DNA from: Thermoanaerobacterium sp. PSU-2
Lineage (GTDB): Bacteria > Bacillota > Thermoanaerobacteria > Thermoanaerobacterales > Thermoanaerobacteraceae
Assembly (NCBI RefSeq): GCF_002102475.1
Contig: NZ_MSQD01000011.1
Location: 29,369 to 93,368, forward strand
Direction: 5' to 3'
Length of the DNA: 64,000 nt
The position numbers and the translations under genes were made by a program. Numbering within the stretch: the stretch's first letter is position 1; every line of letters starts with the position of its first letter. The notes below the pieces were generated by a model. That model did no database searches. It had not been told where the DNA came from and was given only the letters and a program-made list of their open reading frames with translations. This document shows, piece by piece, positions 51,569-63,875 of the stretch.

Positions 51569-52400
51569 TCAAATAAACCTCCATTTGCTCTCTCAACTCA
51601 GAAACTGCAGCTTTATATTCCTCCTCAGTAGGAACTCGGTGGTGCCAATTTGCTTTATTTTCTATGAAGCTAATTCCTTTGCCTTTTGTTGTGTATGCTA
51701 ATATAAGTTTGGGCTTATCATTAGTAGATGCTATAGCCACATTAAAAATATCTAAAAGTCTTTCAATATCATTGCCATCAGTAGTTAACACATCCCAGCC
51801 AAAGCTTTTCCATTTATCTTCCAGCGGCTCAAGAGACATTACTTCTTCTGTACTTCCACTAATTTGAAGTCTATTTCTATCAACAATTCCTATAAGATTA
51901 TTTAATTTATAGTGAGATGCAGCCATAGCAGCCTCCCAATTAGAACCTTCAGCAAGTTCTCCATCTCCCATAAGAGTAAACACGCGGAAAGATTTATTAT
52001 CCATTTTTGCACCTAATGCCATACCAACTGCAATGGACAATCCATGTCCAAGCGCTCCTGTATTCATTTCTACACCAGGTATTTTATTGTTTGGATGCCC
52101 AATAAGCCTTGTGCCAAATTTACAATACGTTTTTAACTCTTCTTTTGGAAAATAACCTTTATCGGCAAGAACACTATAATATGCCTCTACTGAATGTCCC
52201 TTACTTAAAATAAATCTATCTCTTTCTTCCCACTTAGGATTGTTTGGATCTATATTCATTACATTATAGTACAATACAGTAAGTATATCTGCAGACGAAA
52301 GTGAACCACCAATATGTCCAGATTTAGATTCATAAATCATGTTAATTATATCAAGTCGAATTTGTGTAGCTTTTACCTTTAGATCTAAAACATCATTCAA
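51549..52400 (-). CDS. Split transketolase, N-terminal subunit
   Basis: The 283-residue protein is the TPP-diphosphate-binding half of transketolase: IYESKSGHIGGSLSSADIL near residue 23, RDRFILSKGHSVEAYYSVL, GALGHGLSIAVGMALG, and the GDG motif in LMGDGELAEGSNWEAA followed by the Asn of VDRNRLQ. It starts at a TTG with GAGGTG upstream. Its 3' end overlaps the C-terminal subunit gene, which indicates coupled synthesis of the two halves. In this locus it probably acts on the product of the neighbouring kinase. Confidence 0.9.
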   Translation of the reverse strand: MNDVLDLKVKATQIRLDIINMIYESKSGHIGGSLSSADILTVLYYNVMNIDPNNPKWEERDRFILSKGHSVEAYYSVLADKGYFPKEELKTYCKFGTRLIGHPNNKIPGVEMNTGALGHGLSIAVGMALGAKMDNKSFRVFTLMGDGELAEGSNWEAAMAASHYKLNNLIGIVDRNRLQISGSTEEVMSLEPLEDKWKSFGWDVLTTDGNDIERLLDIFNVAIASTNDKPKLILAYTTKGKGISFIENKANWHHRVPTEEEYKAAVSELREQMEVYLNEQNIK

Positions 52401-52495
52401 TTATATCACCTCAAAAGTAAAACAATATAAAATCTGAAATTTATCTCCATTGATGTATTCATTACATACACATAAAAATCAAACTTATCCTTGTA

Positions 52496-53923
52496 TCATT
52501 TACCTCTTAAAAATTCTTTTATTTCCTGTTCTGTTGGATCAATAGGATCTGGTCTCAAACCAGGGATAAAATTGCATGCTTCATACAAAACTGGAATGAC
52601 GTCGTGGTGTATTCCTACACAGTGGTGAACGTACGGACCTTTTACTAATTTTTCTTCCCACATTGGCCAATCATTTACCTCAACCCATAGGTATGTACCT
52701 CTTGTGTAAGGTCCTTTAATTCCTTTAGCTTTCCCTAAAAGCAAAGAATATTCTCCATGATCACCATCAAATCTTACTATAGAGATATCCCCACCTTTGA
52801 TTTCGAATTCAGCCGTACCAGGTGCATGCGATTCAAATAAGAAGTGATGCTTAAATTTAGGTTTATTATCTATAGAACACAGAGATGGAGGAAAATTCCC
52901 ACAGTGAAATAGCAACTCTCCATTTTCATTTTCTGGATGTCTTATTGTAAGGTCTGCAAAAAATGGAACTGCAGAATTCATTGATGCCGCCTGAGCTATT
53001 ACTGCACTTATTGCTCCATGAACATCTGTTTCACATGTGACAGGAATACCTTCATCAGTTAATAATCCATTTACTAAACAAGGCATGATTCCTAAACTCA
53101 CTTGTAATGCAGTCCAGCACTGTATAGCAACTGCAGAACAATCTTTTTCTTTTATTAATCTATTTAATGCAACTTTAAAGGCTGCTACTCTTTTAACATC
53201 TGATTCGCTTACTTCAGTACAATCAAATTTTGATTTTATAAATTCCATTGTCATTTTTAATTCGGTGCTATCTTCTCTCTCAACAAACAAAGTCTTTTGT
53301 TCAACATCTTTTAAAGTGACAGGAGTAATTTGAATGCCAAAACGTTCTAATAATTCGCCTTCATTGTAGATCATCGTCCAAAAACCTTCTGGTCTCGTTG
53401 AAATTTGCAATATTTTAAGGTTATTAAATTTCTTTAAAACGTTCGCTACGGAAATAAAATTTTTAAATCCTCTTTCAAAAGATAAATCATCCAAATAACT
53501 ATTTACTAAATAAGAAAATGGCACATTAAATCTCCGCAGTATCTTTCCAGTTGCGAATAAACCACACTGAGTATCTCTAAGGCGCATTCCATCATCAAGC
53601 GGTGCTTCATCTCTTGGTCCCCAAAGCAGCAATGGTTTATTTATTTCTTTCGTGACTTTAGCAACAGCGTCTTCTGTACCAAAATTGCAATGCGGTACAA
53701 AAACAGCATCAACGTTTTCATTTTTGAATTTATAAATTACTTTTTTTATGTCATCTGCATTATCTGCTAATAATCCTTCATCATTAATATCTTCAATATC
53801 AATAATGTCAATATTATAATTCTCTATTTTATTTCTTGTTAAATTTTTATATTTAAGAGCGTCTTCTTTACTAAAAACATTTCGTCGTGTAGGTAAAAAA
53901 CCTATTTTTACTCGATCCTCCAT
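52496..53923 (-). CDS. L-fucose/L-arabinose isomerase-family protein
   Basis: The 475-residue protein has the fold of the FucI/AraA-like aldose isomerase group: an N-terminal VKIGFLPTRRNVFSKEDALK, a middle AVAIQCWTALQVSLGIMPCL, and EGIPVTCETDVHGAISAVIA (conserved Glu and Asp for Mn2+). Its C-terminal VHHCVGIHHDVIPVLYEACN is near the end. It should interconvert an aldose and ketose. It does not belong to the classical FucI length class (about 590 residues), so the substrate is open. It is the first gene after a strong promoter and leads the isomerase-transketolase-kinase series. Confidence 0.82.
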   Translation of the reverse strand: MEDRVKIGFLPTRRNVFSKEDALKYKNLTRNKIENYNIDIIDIEDINDEGLLADNADDIKKVIYKFKNENVDAVFVPHCNFGTEDAVAKVTKEINKPLLLWGPRDEAPLDDGMRLRDTQCGLFATGKILRRFNVPFSYLVNSYLDDLSFERGFKNFISVANVLKKFNNLKILQISTRPEGFWTMIYNEGELLERFGIQITPVTLKDVEQKTLFVEREDSTELKMTMEFIKSKFDCTEVSESDVKRVAAFKVALNRLIKEKDCSAVAIQCWTALQVSLGIMPCLVNGLLTDEGIPVTCETDVHGAISAVIAQAASMNSAVPFFADLTIRHPENENGELLFHCGNFPPSLCSIDNKPKFKHHFLFESHAPGTAEFEIKGGDISIVRFDGDHGEYSLLLGKAKGIKGPYTRGTYLWVEVNDWPMWEEKLVKGPYVHHCVGIHHDVIPVLYEACNFIPGLRPDPIDPTEQEIKEFLRGK

Positions 53924-54017
53924 TAAATATTCTCCTCCTTAATAATTTCAGATTATTAAATTTGAATCCACATTTAACTTAAGTTTTTAATTAAATTAGA
54001 TTAATTTTTTCACTATT

Positions 54018-54046
54018 ATTATATAATATATTAATATAAATTTCAA
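54018..54046 (-). promoter_or_regulatory. Sigma-A promoter of the isomerase-led operon
   Basis: On the minus strand TTGAAA (54041-54046) and TATAAT (54018-54023) are 17 bases apart, about 95 bases before the isomerase start. The leader contains AACTTAAGTT, a short palindrome, and CCACATTTAA on the plus strand. Confidence 0.7.
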
Positions 54047-54129
54047 CCACTTTATATAAATTTTTTTATCATATTGTAAGGATTTTTTATATAGAAATTA
54101 TGATTACTTATTACAGGTAAATAAAATTT

Positions 54130-54178
54130 TATATAAAAAAATAAGGCTCTACTTAATTTTTATATTACTAATAGAGCC
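54130..54178 (-). terminator. Terminator of the second lacI-type gene
   Basis: The stem GGCTCTA/TAGAGCC (54145-54151 with 54172-54178) is followed on the minus strand by TTATTTTTTTA, about 100 bases after the regulator stop codon. Confidence 0.8.
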
Positions 54179-54281
54179 ATTACATATAAATAAAACTCAT
54201 TTTCCCTATTCAATAATAAAAATTTTATTTCATGAAATATTTGAAAGAACTATTAAATAATTGCTTAATATTTTAATAGAT

Positions 54282-55301
54282 TTAATTAATTTTTAATACA
54301 CTTTCTCTTACTACTAACTGTGTATTAATTTCAATTTTTTGTACACTGTCATCATTTCCTTTTATTTTATCAATTAACCTCTTAACAGCAGCTTTACCCA
54401 TTTCTTGTTTAAATACTTTTAGTGTAGTCAACTTGGGAGTAGAAATTTCACAAAAGGGCATATCATCAAAACCTATAATCGAAACATCTTCTGGTATTTT
54501 TACGCCGCTTTCTTTCAATGCTCTCATTGCCCCAAAAGCAATAATATCATTATCAGCAAAAAACGCTGTTGGCAATGTTATATTCTTTTGCTTTAGATAT
54601 AAAGACATATCGCGATATGAACCTTCTGCCGTTGGCTCCAAAGCAAACTCAAACTTTTTATCAGCCTTTAATGCATAATCTGATAAAGCTTCTAAATAAC
54701 CTCTTCGCCTATAATAAAAATTGTTGATATAAACCGAACTATGAAGATATCCTACATTAGTATGTCCATTCATAATAAGATATTCTGTAGCTTTATAAGC
54801 TGCCTCTGAATTGTTTATTAAAACAGAATCAAAATCGCTATTTTTAAAATAACTATCAAGCATAACAACTGGAACATTAACATTTTTTATCATCATTAAA
54901 TCATCGTTTGTCATTTCTGTAGCCAAAATCAATATACCTTCAGAATAATCCTTTTCAATGATTTCTATCAATTCTTTGTTATCTTTCTCATTGTAATTTA
55001 CATGCGATATTAATAATTCGTATCCTTGTGCTTTAGATTCCTTAGTTATACCTTCTATAAGAGAAGTAAAAAATGGCGTATCACAAACGACAAAACCATG
55101 CTTTTTGTACATTATAAATCTTATAGTTTTTTGTAAAGTATTAAAAATATTATCTTTAAAATAACCATACTCTTTAGCAATTTTTATTATTTTCTGCCTT
55201 GTTTCTTCACTTACGCCACTTTTACCATTAAGTGCATTTGAAACTGTTGCAGGAGATACTCCAACTATTGATGCAATATCTGAGATATTAATTCTAACCA
55301 C
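54282..55301 (-). CDS. LacI-family transcriptional regulator
   Basis: The 339-residue protein has a LacI helix-turn-helix INISDIASIVGVSPATVSNA at residues 4-23 with a hinge and a sugar-binding effector domain (FFADNDIIAFGAMRALKESG, SIIGFDDMPFCEISTPKLTT). It starts at a GTG with a weak ribosome binding site. The gene is a separate unit, upstream of and in the same direction as the isomerase operon, which makes it the likely regulator of that locus. The effector is probably the transported sugar. Confidence 0.9.
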   Translation of the reverse strand: MVRINISDIASIVGVSPATVSNALNGKSGVSEETRQKIIKIAKEYGYFKDNIFNTLQKTIRFIMYKKHGFVVCDTPFFTSLIEGITKESKAQGYELLISHVNYNEKDNKELIEIIEKDYSEGILILATEMTNDDLMMIKNVNVPVVMLDSYFKNSDFDSVLINNSEAAYKATEYLIMNGHTNVGYLHSSVYINNFYYRRRGYLEALSDYALKADKKFEFALEPTAEGSYRDMSLYLKQKNITLPTAFFADNDIIAFGAMRALKESGVKIPEDVSIIGFDDMPFCEISTPKLTTLKVFKQEMGKAAVKRLIDKIKGNDDSVQKIEINTQLVVRESVLKIN

Positions 55302-55345
55302 CTCGACATATCTACATTAATTTATATTATTTAAAGTTCATTATA

Positions 55346-55374
55346 ATTTTAATATAATCTACTAAATATATCAA
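55346..55374 (-). promoter_or_regulatory. Probable promoter of the second lacI-type gene
   Basis: On the minus strand TTGATA (55369-55374) and TAAAAT (55346-55351) are 17 bases apart, about 45 bases before the GTG start. Confidence 0.5.
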
Positions 55375-55469
55375 GTAAATTACGTAAAATTTTTATATAA
55401 ATTTTTTGTATAATTTTTTAGAATAATATCAACTTTAGTTTATATTTTTACTATTATTTCCGCATTACT

Positions 55470-55522
55470 AAAATGATAAAAGATGTTAGTGTGTAAGTAA
55501 ACTTCAGCACCAACATCTTTTA
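55470..55522 (-). terminator. Terminator of the cellobiose PTS operon
   Basis: The stem TAAAAGATGTT/AACATCTTTTA (55477-55487 with 55512-55522) ends the GH1 transcript about 40 bases after its stop codon. Confidence 0.65.
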
Positions 55523-55559
55523 TATCGAAATATCATTTATTTTCTTTAATAAAATTGAT

Positions 55560-58900
<3,341 letters not shown>

Positions 58901-59139
58901 AATATTCCTCCTAAATTTAAGTTTTGCATATAGACGATTAATTTTTATATCATCAATAAATATTTCATTAAAATTCTTTAATTTACCATTTCATATGTCA
59001 TTTTCGTCTATATAGCCAAAATCTACAGTGGTTTTCTCTATTTTTCCCAGAATAATGTCAATACAGACTTTTAGCACATCCCATTAACTAGTCATAATTA
59101 CTTATCAAAATGAAAGTTACCTAATATTTGAGTTATAAT

Positions 59140-59173
59140 GATAAAAAGAAGAGATGGCTTTATCGCCCCCTCT
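59140..59173 (-). terminator. Hairpin terminator after the EIIC gene
   Basis: AAGAGGGGGC pairs with GCCATCTCTT on the minus strand (one mismatch, one G-T) around a 6-base loop, followed by CTTTTTATC. It separates the PTS genes from the flavoprotein/GH1 genes, perhaps only partly. Confidence 0.6.
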
Positions 59174-59188
59174 TATAAACAATTTAAT

Positions 59189-60451
59189 TTATTTTACTAA
59201 TGTTTCTTCTGTTTCTTCCAACATAATTTGTCTATCTACCATCTTAAAAAACGGAATCCATATTAAAGTTGTTATAATAATCAATACTATTTGTAAAATT
59301 GCTGTCGGCACACCTTGTGCAAGAAAACCTGAAATAATCTGCGGCATAGTCCAGTTTACTATAACACCGGATAATCTCGGGGTAACACCAAGTGCTATTG
59401 AAAGATAACTAATTGTTGTACAAATAATCGGATTCAAAATATAAGGAATGAATAATAATGGATTTAATAAAATTGGTATACCAAATAACAATGGCTCGTT
59501 AATGCCAAAAATTGCAGGAATTATTGCCATTTTACCAAGTGTCTTTAATCTCTTACTCTTTGCGGTAAACGCCATTAAAAATGCAAGACCAAATGTACCT
59601 CCAATGCCTCCAGGTTGACATAATACAGAAAATGAATCAGTTATAATATGCGGTAAAGGTAATTCAGATGACAGTGCCTTTAAATTTTCAGCAGATGCAG
59701 CTAACGTCAACGGTGAAATGATGCTAAAAACCGCATTGCCATGAATACCAAAAAACATAAACAAAGTGCTTAGTATTTGGACAAGAAGATAAGCTGGATA
59801 TGACAATCCAATTCCTTGTAATGGTACTTGAATTAGTGAGTAAATCATCTGATGAATGCTTCCAAAACTTGTCTTAGCTAATCCTGCTTCTATAAACGTT
59901 GCTAAAAGTGCAGAAAACAATGCGGGCACTAAACTTGCAAAAGATTCTTCTACTATAGGTGGAACACCTTCTGGCATACGCAAATAAATCTTTTTATCTT
60001 GAAGCAATTTTGTAAATCTTACAGTAAAAGCACTTATAAGCATCGCAGTAAATAAACCTGGATATCCTAACCATTGAGTAGGAATATCAGTGTATAGTTT
60101 ATGTGGAGTAATTAACAAAAATGTCATAAAACTAATAATTGTTATGGAAAGGGGTTTCATTCCCAATTTTGTTGCATATTGATATGGTAATACAATAGCA
60201 ACATACAAAGCAATAATGCTAAGTGTTAGAGATTGAATTGTCATAAATATAGTTGCTAACCCTGTATTTTTAACAAAACTTTGCCATGCTGGGATATTTA
60301 AAAATGCTCCTAAGCAAGCAAATGAACCAAGTAAAATAATTGGCAATAAAATTTGAAATGTAGCACCTAATGCACTTAAAAATTTAATGTCGCTTATTTT
60401 CTTTGCTATAGGCATTAGCCTTTTTTGCAATGCGTCTATAAATCTATCCAT
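59189..60451 (-). CDS. celB: PTS EIIC, lactose/cellobiose family
   Basis: The 420-residue membrane protein has about ten hydrophobic segments and the lactose/cellobiose EIIC signatures: FFGIHGNAVFSIISPLTLAA, CQPGGIGGTFGLAFLMAFTA, and GINEPLLFGIPILLNPLLFI with the catalytic-type Asn-Glu. It forms the sugar channel of a cellobiose-type PTS with the EIIB and EIIA encoded upstream. Transport is coupled to phosphorylation at C6, giving substrate for the GH1 enzyme. GGGGG precedes the ATG. Confidence 0.93.
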   Translation of the reverse strand: MDRFIDALQKRLMPIAKKISDIKFLSALGATFQILLPIILLGSFACLGAFLNIPAWQSFVKNTGLATIFMTIQSLTLSIIALYVAIVLPYQYATKLGMKPLSITIISFMTFLLITPHKLYTDIPTQWLGYPGLFTAMLISAFTVRFTKLLQDKKIYLRMPEGVPPIVEESFASLVPALFSALLATFIEAGLAKTSFGSIHQMIYSLIQVPLQGIGLSYPAYLLVQILSTLFMFFGIHGNAVFSIISPLTLAASAENLKALSSELPLPHIITDSFSVLCQPGGIGGTFGLAFLMAFTAKSKRLKTLGKMAIIPAIFGINEPLLFGIPILLNPLLFIPYILNPIICTTISYLSIALGVTPRLSGVIVNWTMPQIISGFLAQGVPTAILQIVLIIITTLIWIPFFKMVDRQIMLEETEETLVK

Positions 60452-60483
60452 CTTTTTTCCCCCTAAAATATATTTTTTATCTT

Positions 60484-60603
60484 CTAGTCTCCAACATCAT
60501 CGTCATGATTTATGTGTACAGTTAAACTAATATTAGCAGCTATACATAGTATAGATGTAAACAAAGCTGAAACTATAATTAATATGATTTGACCTTCTGT
60601 CAT
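60484..60603 (-). CDS. Possible 39-residue membrane protein
   Basis: The short frame encodes MTEGQIILIIVSALFTSILC then IAANISLTVHINHDDDVGD: one hydrophobic helix with an acidic tail. It lies between the EIIB and EIIC genes in the same direction. The ribosome binding site is not evident, so it could be chance. It is listed because of the clean single-span layout and location. Confidence 0.3.
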   Translation of the reverse strand: MTEGQIILIIVSALFTSILCIAANISLTVHINHDDDVGD

Positions 60604-60820
60604 TAAGCAGTTATAATATACAAAGATAGAATTGTATATGGATGGAGATTTCCATTTTAAAGATGTTTAGGAATGACAATAGACTAAAACTATACATCAT
60701 CATACTTTTATTTTCATATAGTCAATACTAAAATCGTAAGCAATCATATATTTAAAAATTTTTTCATGAAATCAGTCATAAAATTTCAACAAATCTTATA
60801 AGTATAAGTACTGCAAAAAA

Positions 60821-61129
60821 TCATTTTTTAATAATTGCAATAGCATCATCTAAAATTTTTTCGCCATTCATCATTCCAAAATCCATCGGTTTTATAACAT
60901 CAATTTTATCCGCATACTTTGAAAATGTTTTTGCAATAACGTCCTTTTTGTATGCGATCTGTGGACCTAAAAGTATAGCATCTACCTCTTCAATAAAATT
61001 TTCTAATTGTGTATATGGATAAGCTTGAATTTCTGCCTCTATCCCGCGTTTTTTTGCAGCTTCTCTCATTTTTTTGACTACCATACCAGTACTTGCACCG
61101 TTTTCACACACCAAAGCAATTTTATACAT
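60821..61129 (-). CDS. celA: PTS EIIB, lactose/cellobiose family
   Basis: The 102-residue cytosolic protein has the EIIB active-site motif with Cys8 in IALVCENGASTGM, a small alpha/beta fold and AILLGPQIAYKK in the middle. Cys8 takes phosphate from EIIA and passes it to the incoming beta-glucoside. About 370 bases separate it from the EIIC gene, which is unusual for this operon type. GGGTGG precedes the ATG. Confidence 0.93.
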   Translation of the reverse strand: MYKIALVCENGASTGMVVKKMREAAKKRGIEAEIQAYPYTQLENFIEEVDAILLGPQIAYKKDVIAKTFSKYADKIDVIKPMDFGMMNGEKILDDAIAIIKK

Positions 61130-61162
61130 ATCACACCACCCAATATAACATAGATTTCTTAA

Positions 61163-61465
61163 CTATCGTGTCTTATACAAATAGATAATCTCTTCTGCCA
61201 ATTCCTTTATAATACCTGCTGCAGTCAAATGATCTGCTGCATGTACCAACAACATATTAATTTTTAAATCCTGATGTTCAGCATCATAGAACAGCAATTC
61301 GCTGTGGGCCTGATGTGCCTTTATAATCGCCTCATCTGCATGTTTTAAGTCTGCCTCAGCTTCTTCATATTTGCCAGCACGAGCTTGCTTGATTGCTTTC
61401 ATTGCCAAACTTTTACCTTCACCACTGTTTGCAATGATTTCCATACTTTTTGCTATTGCATCCAT
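61163..61465 (-). CDS. celC: PTS EIIA, lactose/cellobiose family
   Basis: The 100-residue helical protein has the family phosphorylation site in LLVHAADHLTAAG: His next to the Asp that binds a metal in the trimer. It accepts phosphate from HPr and passes it to EIIB. The ATG at 61465 has AAGGAG eight bases upstream; two earlier ATGs are too near or without that site. It is the first gene of the operon, divergent from the PRD regulator. Confidence 0.92.
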   Translation of the reverse strand: MDAIAKSMEIIANSGEGKSLAMKAIKQARAGKYEEAEADLKHADEAIIKAHQAHSELLFYDAEHQDLKINMLLVHAADHLTAAGIIKELAEEIIYLYKTR

Positions 61466-61522
61466 AAACATCTCTCCTTCCATCCATCTGCATTTGTTCT
61501 TATCTCTCGTCGCTGTGATTTT

Positions 61523-61528
61523 ATTATA
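61523..61528 (-). promoter_or_regulatory. -10 box of the cellobiose PTS operon
   Basis: A perfect TATAAT on the minus strand lies about 60 bases before the EIIA start. A -35 partner is not clear, as expected for an activator-dependent promoter. Confidence 0.55.
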
Positions 61529-61560
61529 CTAGCTGGACAATCAAATTTCTATTCTTGATT

Positions 61561-61579
61561 TTGCACTTTTACAGTGCAA
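61561..61579. promoter_or_regulatory. Inverted repeat, candidate LicR-type activator site
   Basis: TTGCAC and GTGCAA flank a 7-base spacer, about 33 bases upstream of the PTS -10 box and just before the regulator -10 box. The place and symmetry fit a binding site for the divergent PRD regulator. Confidence 0.5.
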
Positions 61580-61611
61580 TTGATAATATAAATTTTTGAA
61601 AATTGCTATGT

Positions 61612-61617
61612 TATAAT
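61612..61617 (+). promoter_or_regulatory. Extended -10 promoter of the PRD regulator gene
   Basis: TGTTATAAT gives a perfect -10 with the extended TG; the regulator start codon is about 48 bases downstream. Confidence 0.5.
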
Positions 61618-61664
61618 ATAAAAAAGTAATAATTACATTATTATGTAAGAGGTGAGACTCTCCT

Positions 61665-63584
61665 ATGCAAGAAAAAGAACTTAAAATATTGAACTATTTA
61701 AAAGATCAGACAAGCTACGTTACAGCTTTAAACATAGCAGAAAATTTAGGATTTTCAATTCGCAGTGTTAAGACTTATATATCTAATATCAATACAAATT
61801 ATCCCAATTTAATCCTTTCATCCAGAAAAGGCTACTTTATACAAGATAAAGAACGTCTGGCTAATATATTGAATAATTTTACAAATAACGATATACCCCA
61901 GTCTTCAAAAAACAGACAAGCATATATACTTAAACTTCTCTTGCTTCAGCAACAAACAAAAAACCTTGATGAATTAGCAGACGAGCTGTGTATCTCCCCT
62001 GTGACTTTGATGAATGAGATATCAAAAATCAAGGCAGAATTAAAAAATTTTGATCTGGTATTCAAAACAAAAAATAATTGTGTCTATATTGAGGGACTGG
62101 AAAAAAATAAAAAAAAGATGATATCACATCTTATCTATAACGAGATAAAAGAAAACTTTATTAGTTTAGATCTCCTTCAAACATATTTCCAAAACTTAGA
62201 TTTAAAGGTAATAAAGGAAGTAGTGACTGAGAAGCTTTTGGCAAATCACTATTTTATCAATGACTTTTCATTGATAAACTTTATTTTACACTTAGCAATT
62301 ACAATGCAACGTTCCATGGAAAATCTTACTACACCGGAAGTTTTGGATTCCTTAAATAATGTTCATATTACCGAACCTGTTTCTAAGTTATTAATGGAGA
62401 TCTGTGATGATTTAAAAAAGTATTTCCCTATTCATTTTACGGACAATGAATTTTATAATCTAGCATTAATCTTAACAACCAGTATTGTCAATGAAAATAT
62501 CACCAAATTGGAATATTCTCAGCTAAACGAAATTATTGGATCTAAAATATGTAATCTAATGGAACTAATTCAAAATAAAGTGAAAAACGCTTTATATATC
62601 AACTTAGACAATCCAGATTTCGTGATGCGTTTTTCTTTACATCTATGCAACATGCTTATTCGTTTAGAAAACAATATTAACTTAAGAAATCCTCAACTTC
62701 TGTCAATTAAAAACACTTACCCATATATTTACGATGTATCAGTTTTTATCGCTAATATCATCACAGAAGAAACAGGTTACGCAATATCTGAAGATGAAAT
62801 TGCCTATATATCATTGCATATAGGTGTCTTAATAGAAGAACAAAAAGCATTAAGAAACAAAGTAAAAGTAATCATACTCTGCCCTCGTTATTACTCTACT
62901 CATCTCAAGTTAGTAAAAAAAATTCATGCAATCTTTGAGAACGACATAATACTGTCCGGAGTCATTACCACTCCAGATGAGTTAAAGAATTTTTCAGATT
63001 ATGACCTTGTAATATCCACAGTACATGTTAACATCTGCCTTACTGTCCCAATGATCATCATATCAAATTACTTTGATAATAAAGATATGAGTATTATTGC
63101 CAATGAAATTGAAAAAATCAAAAAAGCAAGATTAAGAACTATTTTAGAAAAAAAGCTTAAATTTATATTTAAAAGGGAATTGTTTTTCTATAATCCTGGC
63201 TTTTCGAATAAAGAAGATGCAATAAATTATTTGTCTAATGCCTTATATAAATTCGGTTATGTAGACTCATCTTTCCAAGAAAGGATTAACGAAAGAGAAA
63301 AGATTAGTCCTAGCGCATACTTAAATATCGCAATACCTCACCCCTTAGAAATGAGTGCTTTTTCAACTGCCATAGCAATATCGATACATCCAACACCAAT
63401 CAATTGGAATCAAAATAAGGTAAATGTTGTTTTTATGCTTGCAATCAATGAGGAAGATCGAATACTTTTTCGCGATATATTTGATTTTGTGACAGAAATA
63501 ATTTTAAACAAAAAATATTTTGAAGAACTCTTAAAAACTAAAACATACGAAGATTTTATCCATCTTTTAGTAGCATCGGTATAG
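61665..63584 (+). CDS. licR: PRD-containing LicR/BglG-type transcriptional activator
   Basis: The 639-residue regulator has two helix-turn-helix regions (about 1-80, with FSIRSVKTYISNIN, and 85-165, with LCISPVTLMNEISKIK), two PRD domains (about 180-400; SEDEIAYISLHIGVLIEE is in the second), an EIIB-like domain (VKVIILCPRYYSTH) and a C-terminal EIIA-Fru/Mtl-like domain (phospho-His in NIAIPHPLEMSAF). PTS phosphorylation of the PRD and EII domains would switch its activity according to cellobiose supply. It is divergent from the PTS operon with a shared 180-base intergenic region, typical of LicR-type control of lic/cel genes. Confidence 0.92.
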   Translation: MQEKELKILNYLKDQTSYVTALNIAENLGFSIRSVKTYISNINTNYPNLILSSRKGYFIQDKERLANILNNFTNNDIPQSSKNRQAYILKLLLLQQQTKNLDELADELCISPVTLMNEISKIKAELKNFDLVFKTKNNCVYIEGLEKNKKKMISHLIYNEIKENFISLDLLQTYFQNLDLKVIKEVVTEKLLANHYFINDFSLINFILHLAITMQRSMENLTTPEVLDSLNNVHITEPVSKLLMEICDDLKKYFPIHFTDNEFYNLALILTTSIVNENITKLEYSQLNEIIGSKICNLMELIQNKVKNALYINLDNPDFVMRFSLHLCNMLIRLENNINLRNPQLLSIKNTYPYIYDVSVFIANIITEETGYAISEDEIAYISLHIGVLIEEQKALRNKVKVIILCPRYYSTHLKLVKKIHAIFENDIILSGVITTPDELKNFSDYDLVISTVHVNICLTVPMIIISNYFDNKDMSIIANEIEKIKKARLRTILEKKLKFIFKRELFFYNPGFSNKEDAINYLSNALYKFGYVDSSFQERINEREKISPSAYLNIAIPHPLEMSAFSTAIAISIHPTPINWNQNKVNVVFMLAINEEDRILFRDIFDFVTEIILNKKYFEELLKTKTYEDFIHLLVASV

Positions 63585-63761
63585 TATAAATAATTTTCAA
63601 GTTGCAAAAATTTCATATCTATTAAAGTTTGTTACATTACTATTAATTGACATATTACATATATACATGTTATTGTTGTGAATCCATACATGTTAAAAAT
63701 TAAGGTATATTAATTTTAATTCTACAAATAAACTTAAGAAATCACAAATAAGATATGTAAC
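63585..63761. other. Intergenic stretch after the PRD regulator, nothing recognised
   Basis: No gene, clear terminator or RNA gene is visible between the regulator stop codon and the repeat cluster. From the regulator to the window end about 415 bases are non-coding. Confidence 0.6.
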
Positions 63762-63875
63762 TGTGTGAATGTCAATAGAAATTTGAGCCACATGCTAATG
63801 AATTTTTGAACCACTTCTGCTATTGAAAAAGTGATCCATGTGCTAATGAATTTCTGAGCCATTACTAATGGACTT
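63762..63875. mobile_element. Repeat cluster resembling an IS21-family element end
   Basis: Three spaced copies of a degenerate unit (AATTTGAGCCAC, AATTTTTGAACCAC, AATTTCTGAGCCAT), two of them preceded by CTAATG, start at TGTCAATAG. IS21-type elements have such multiple repeats near their ends. No transposase frame is seen in the remaining 125 bases, so either the element continues to the right or this is a remnant. Confidence 0.4.

Noticed and set aside
55302..55559. Possible small gene between the second lacI gene and the GH1 gene
   Set aside because: Only a promoter and a terminator hairpin are seen; no frame with a ribosome binding site.
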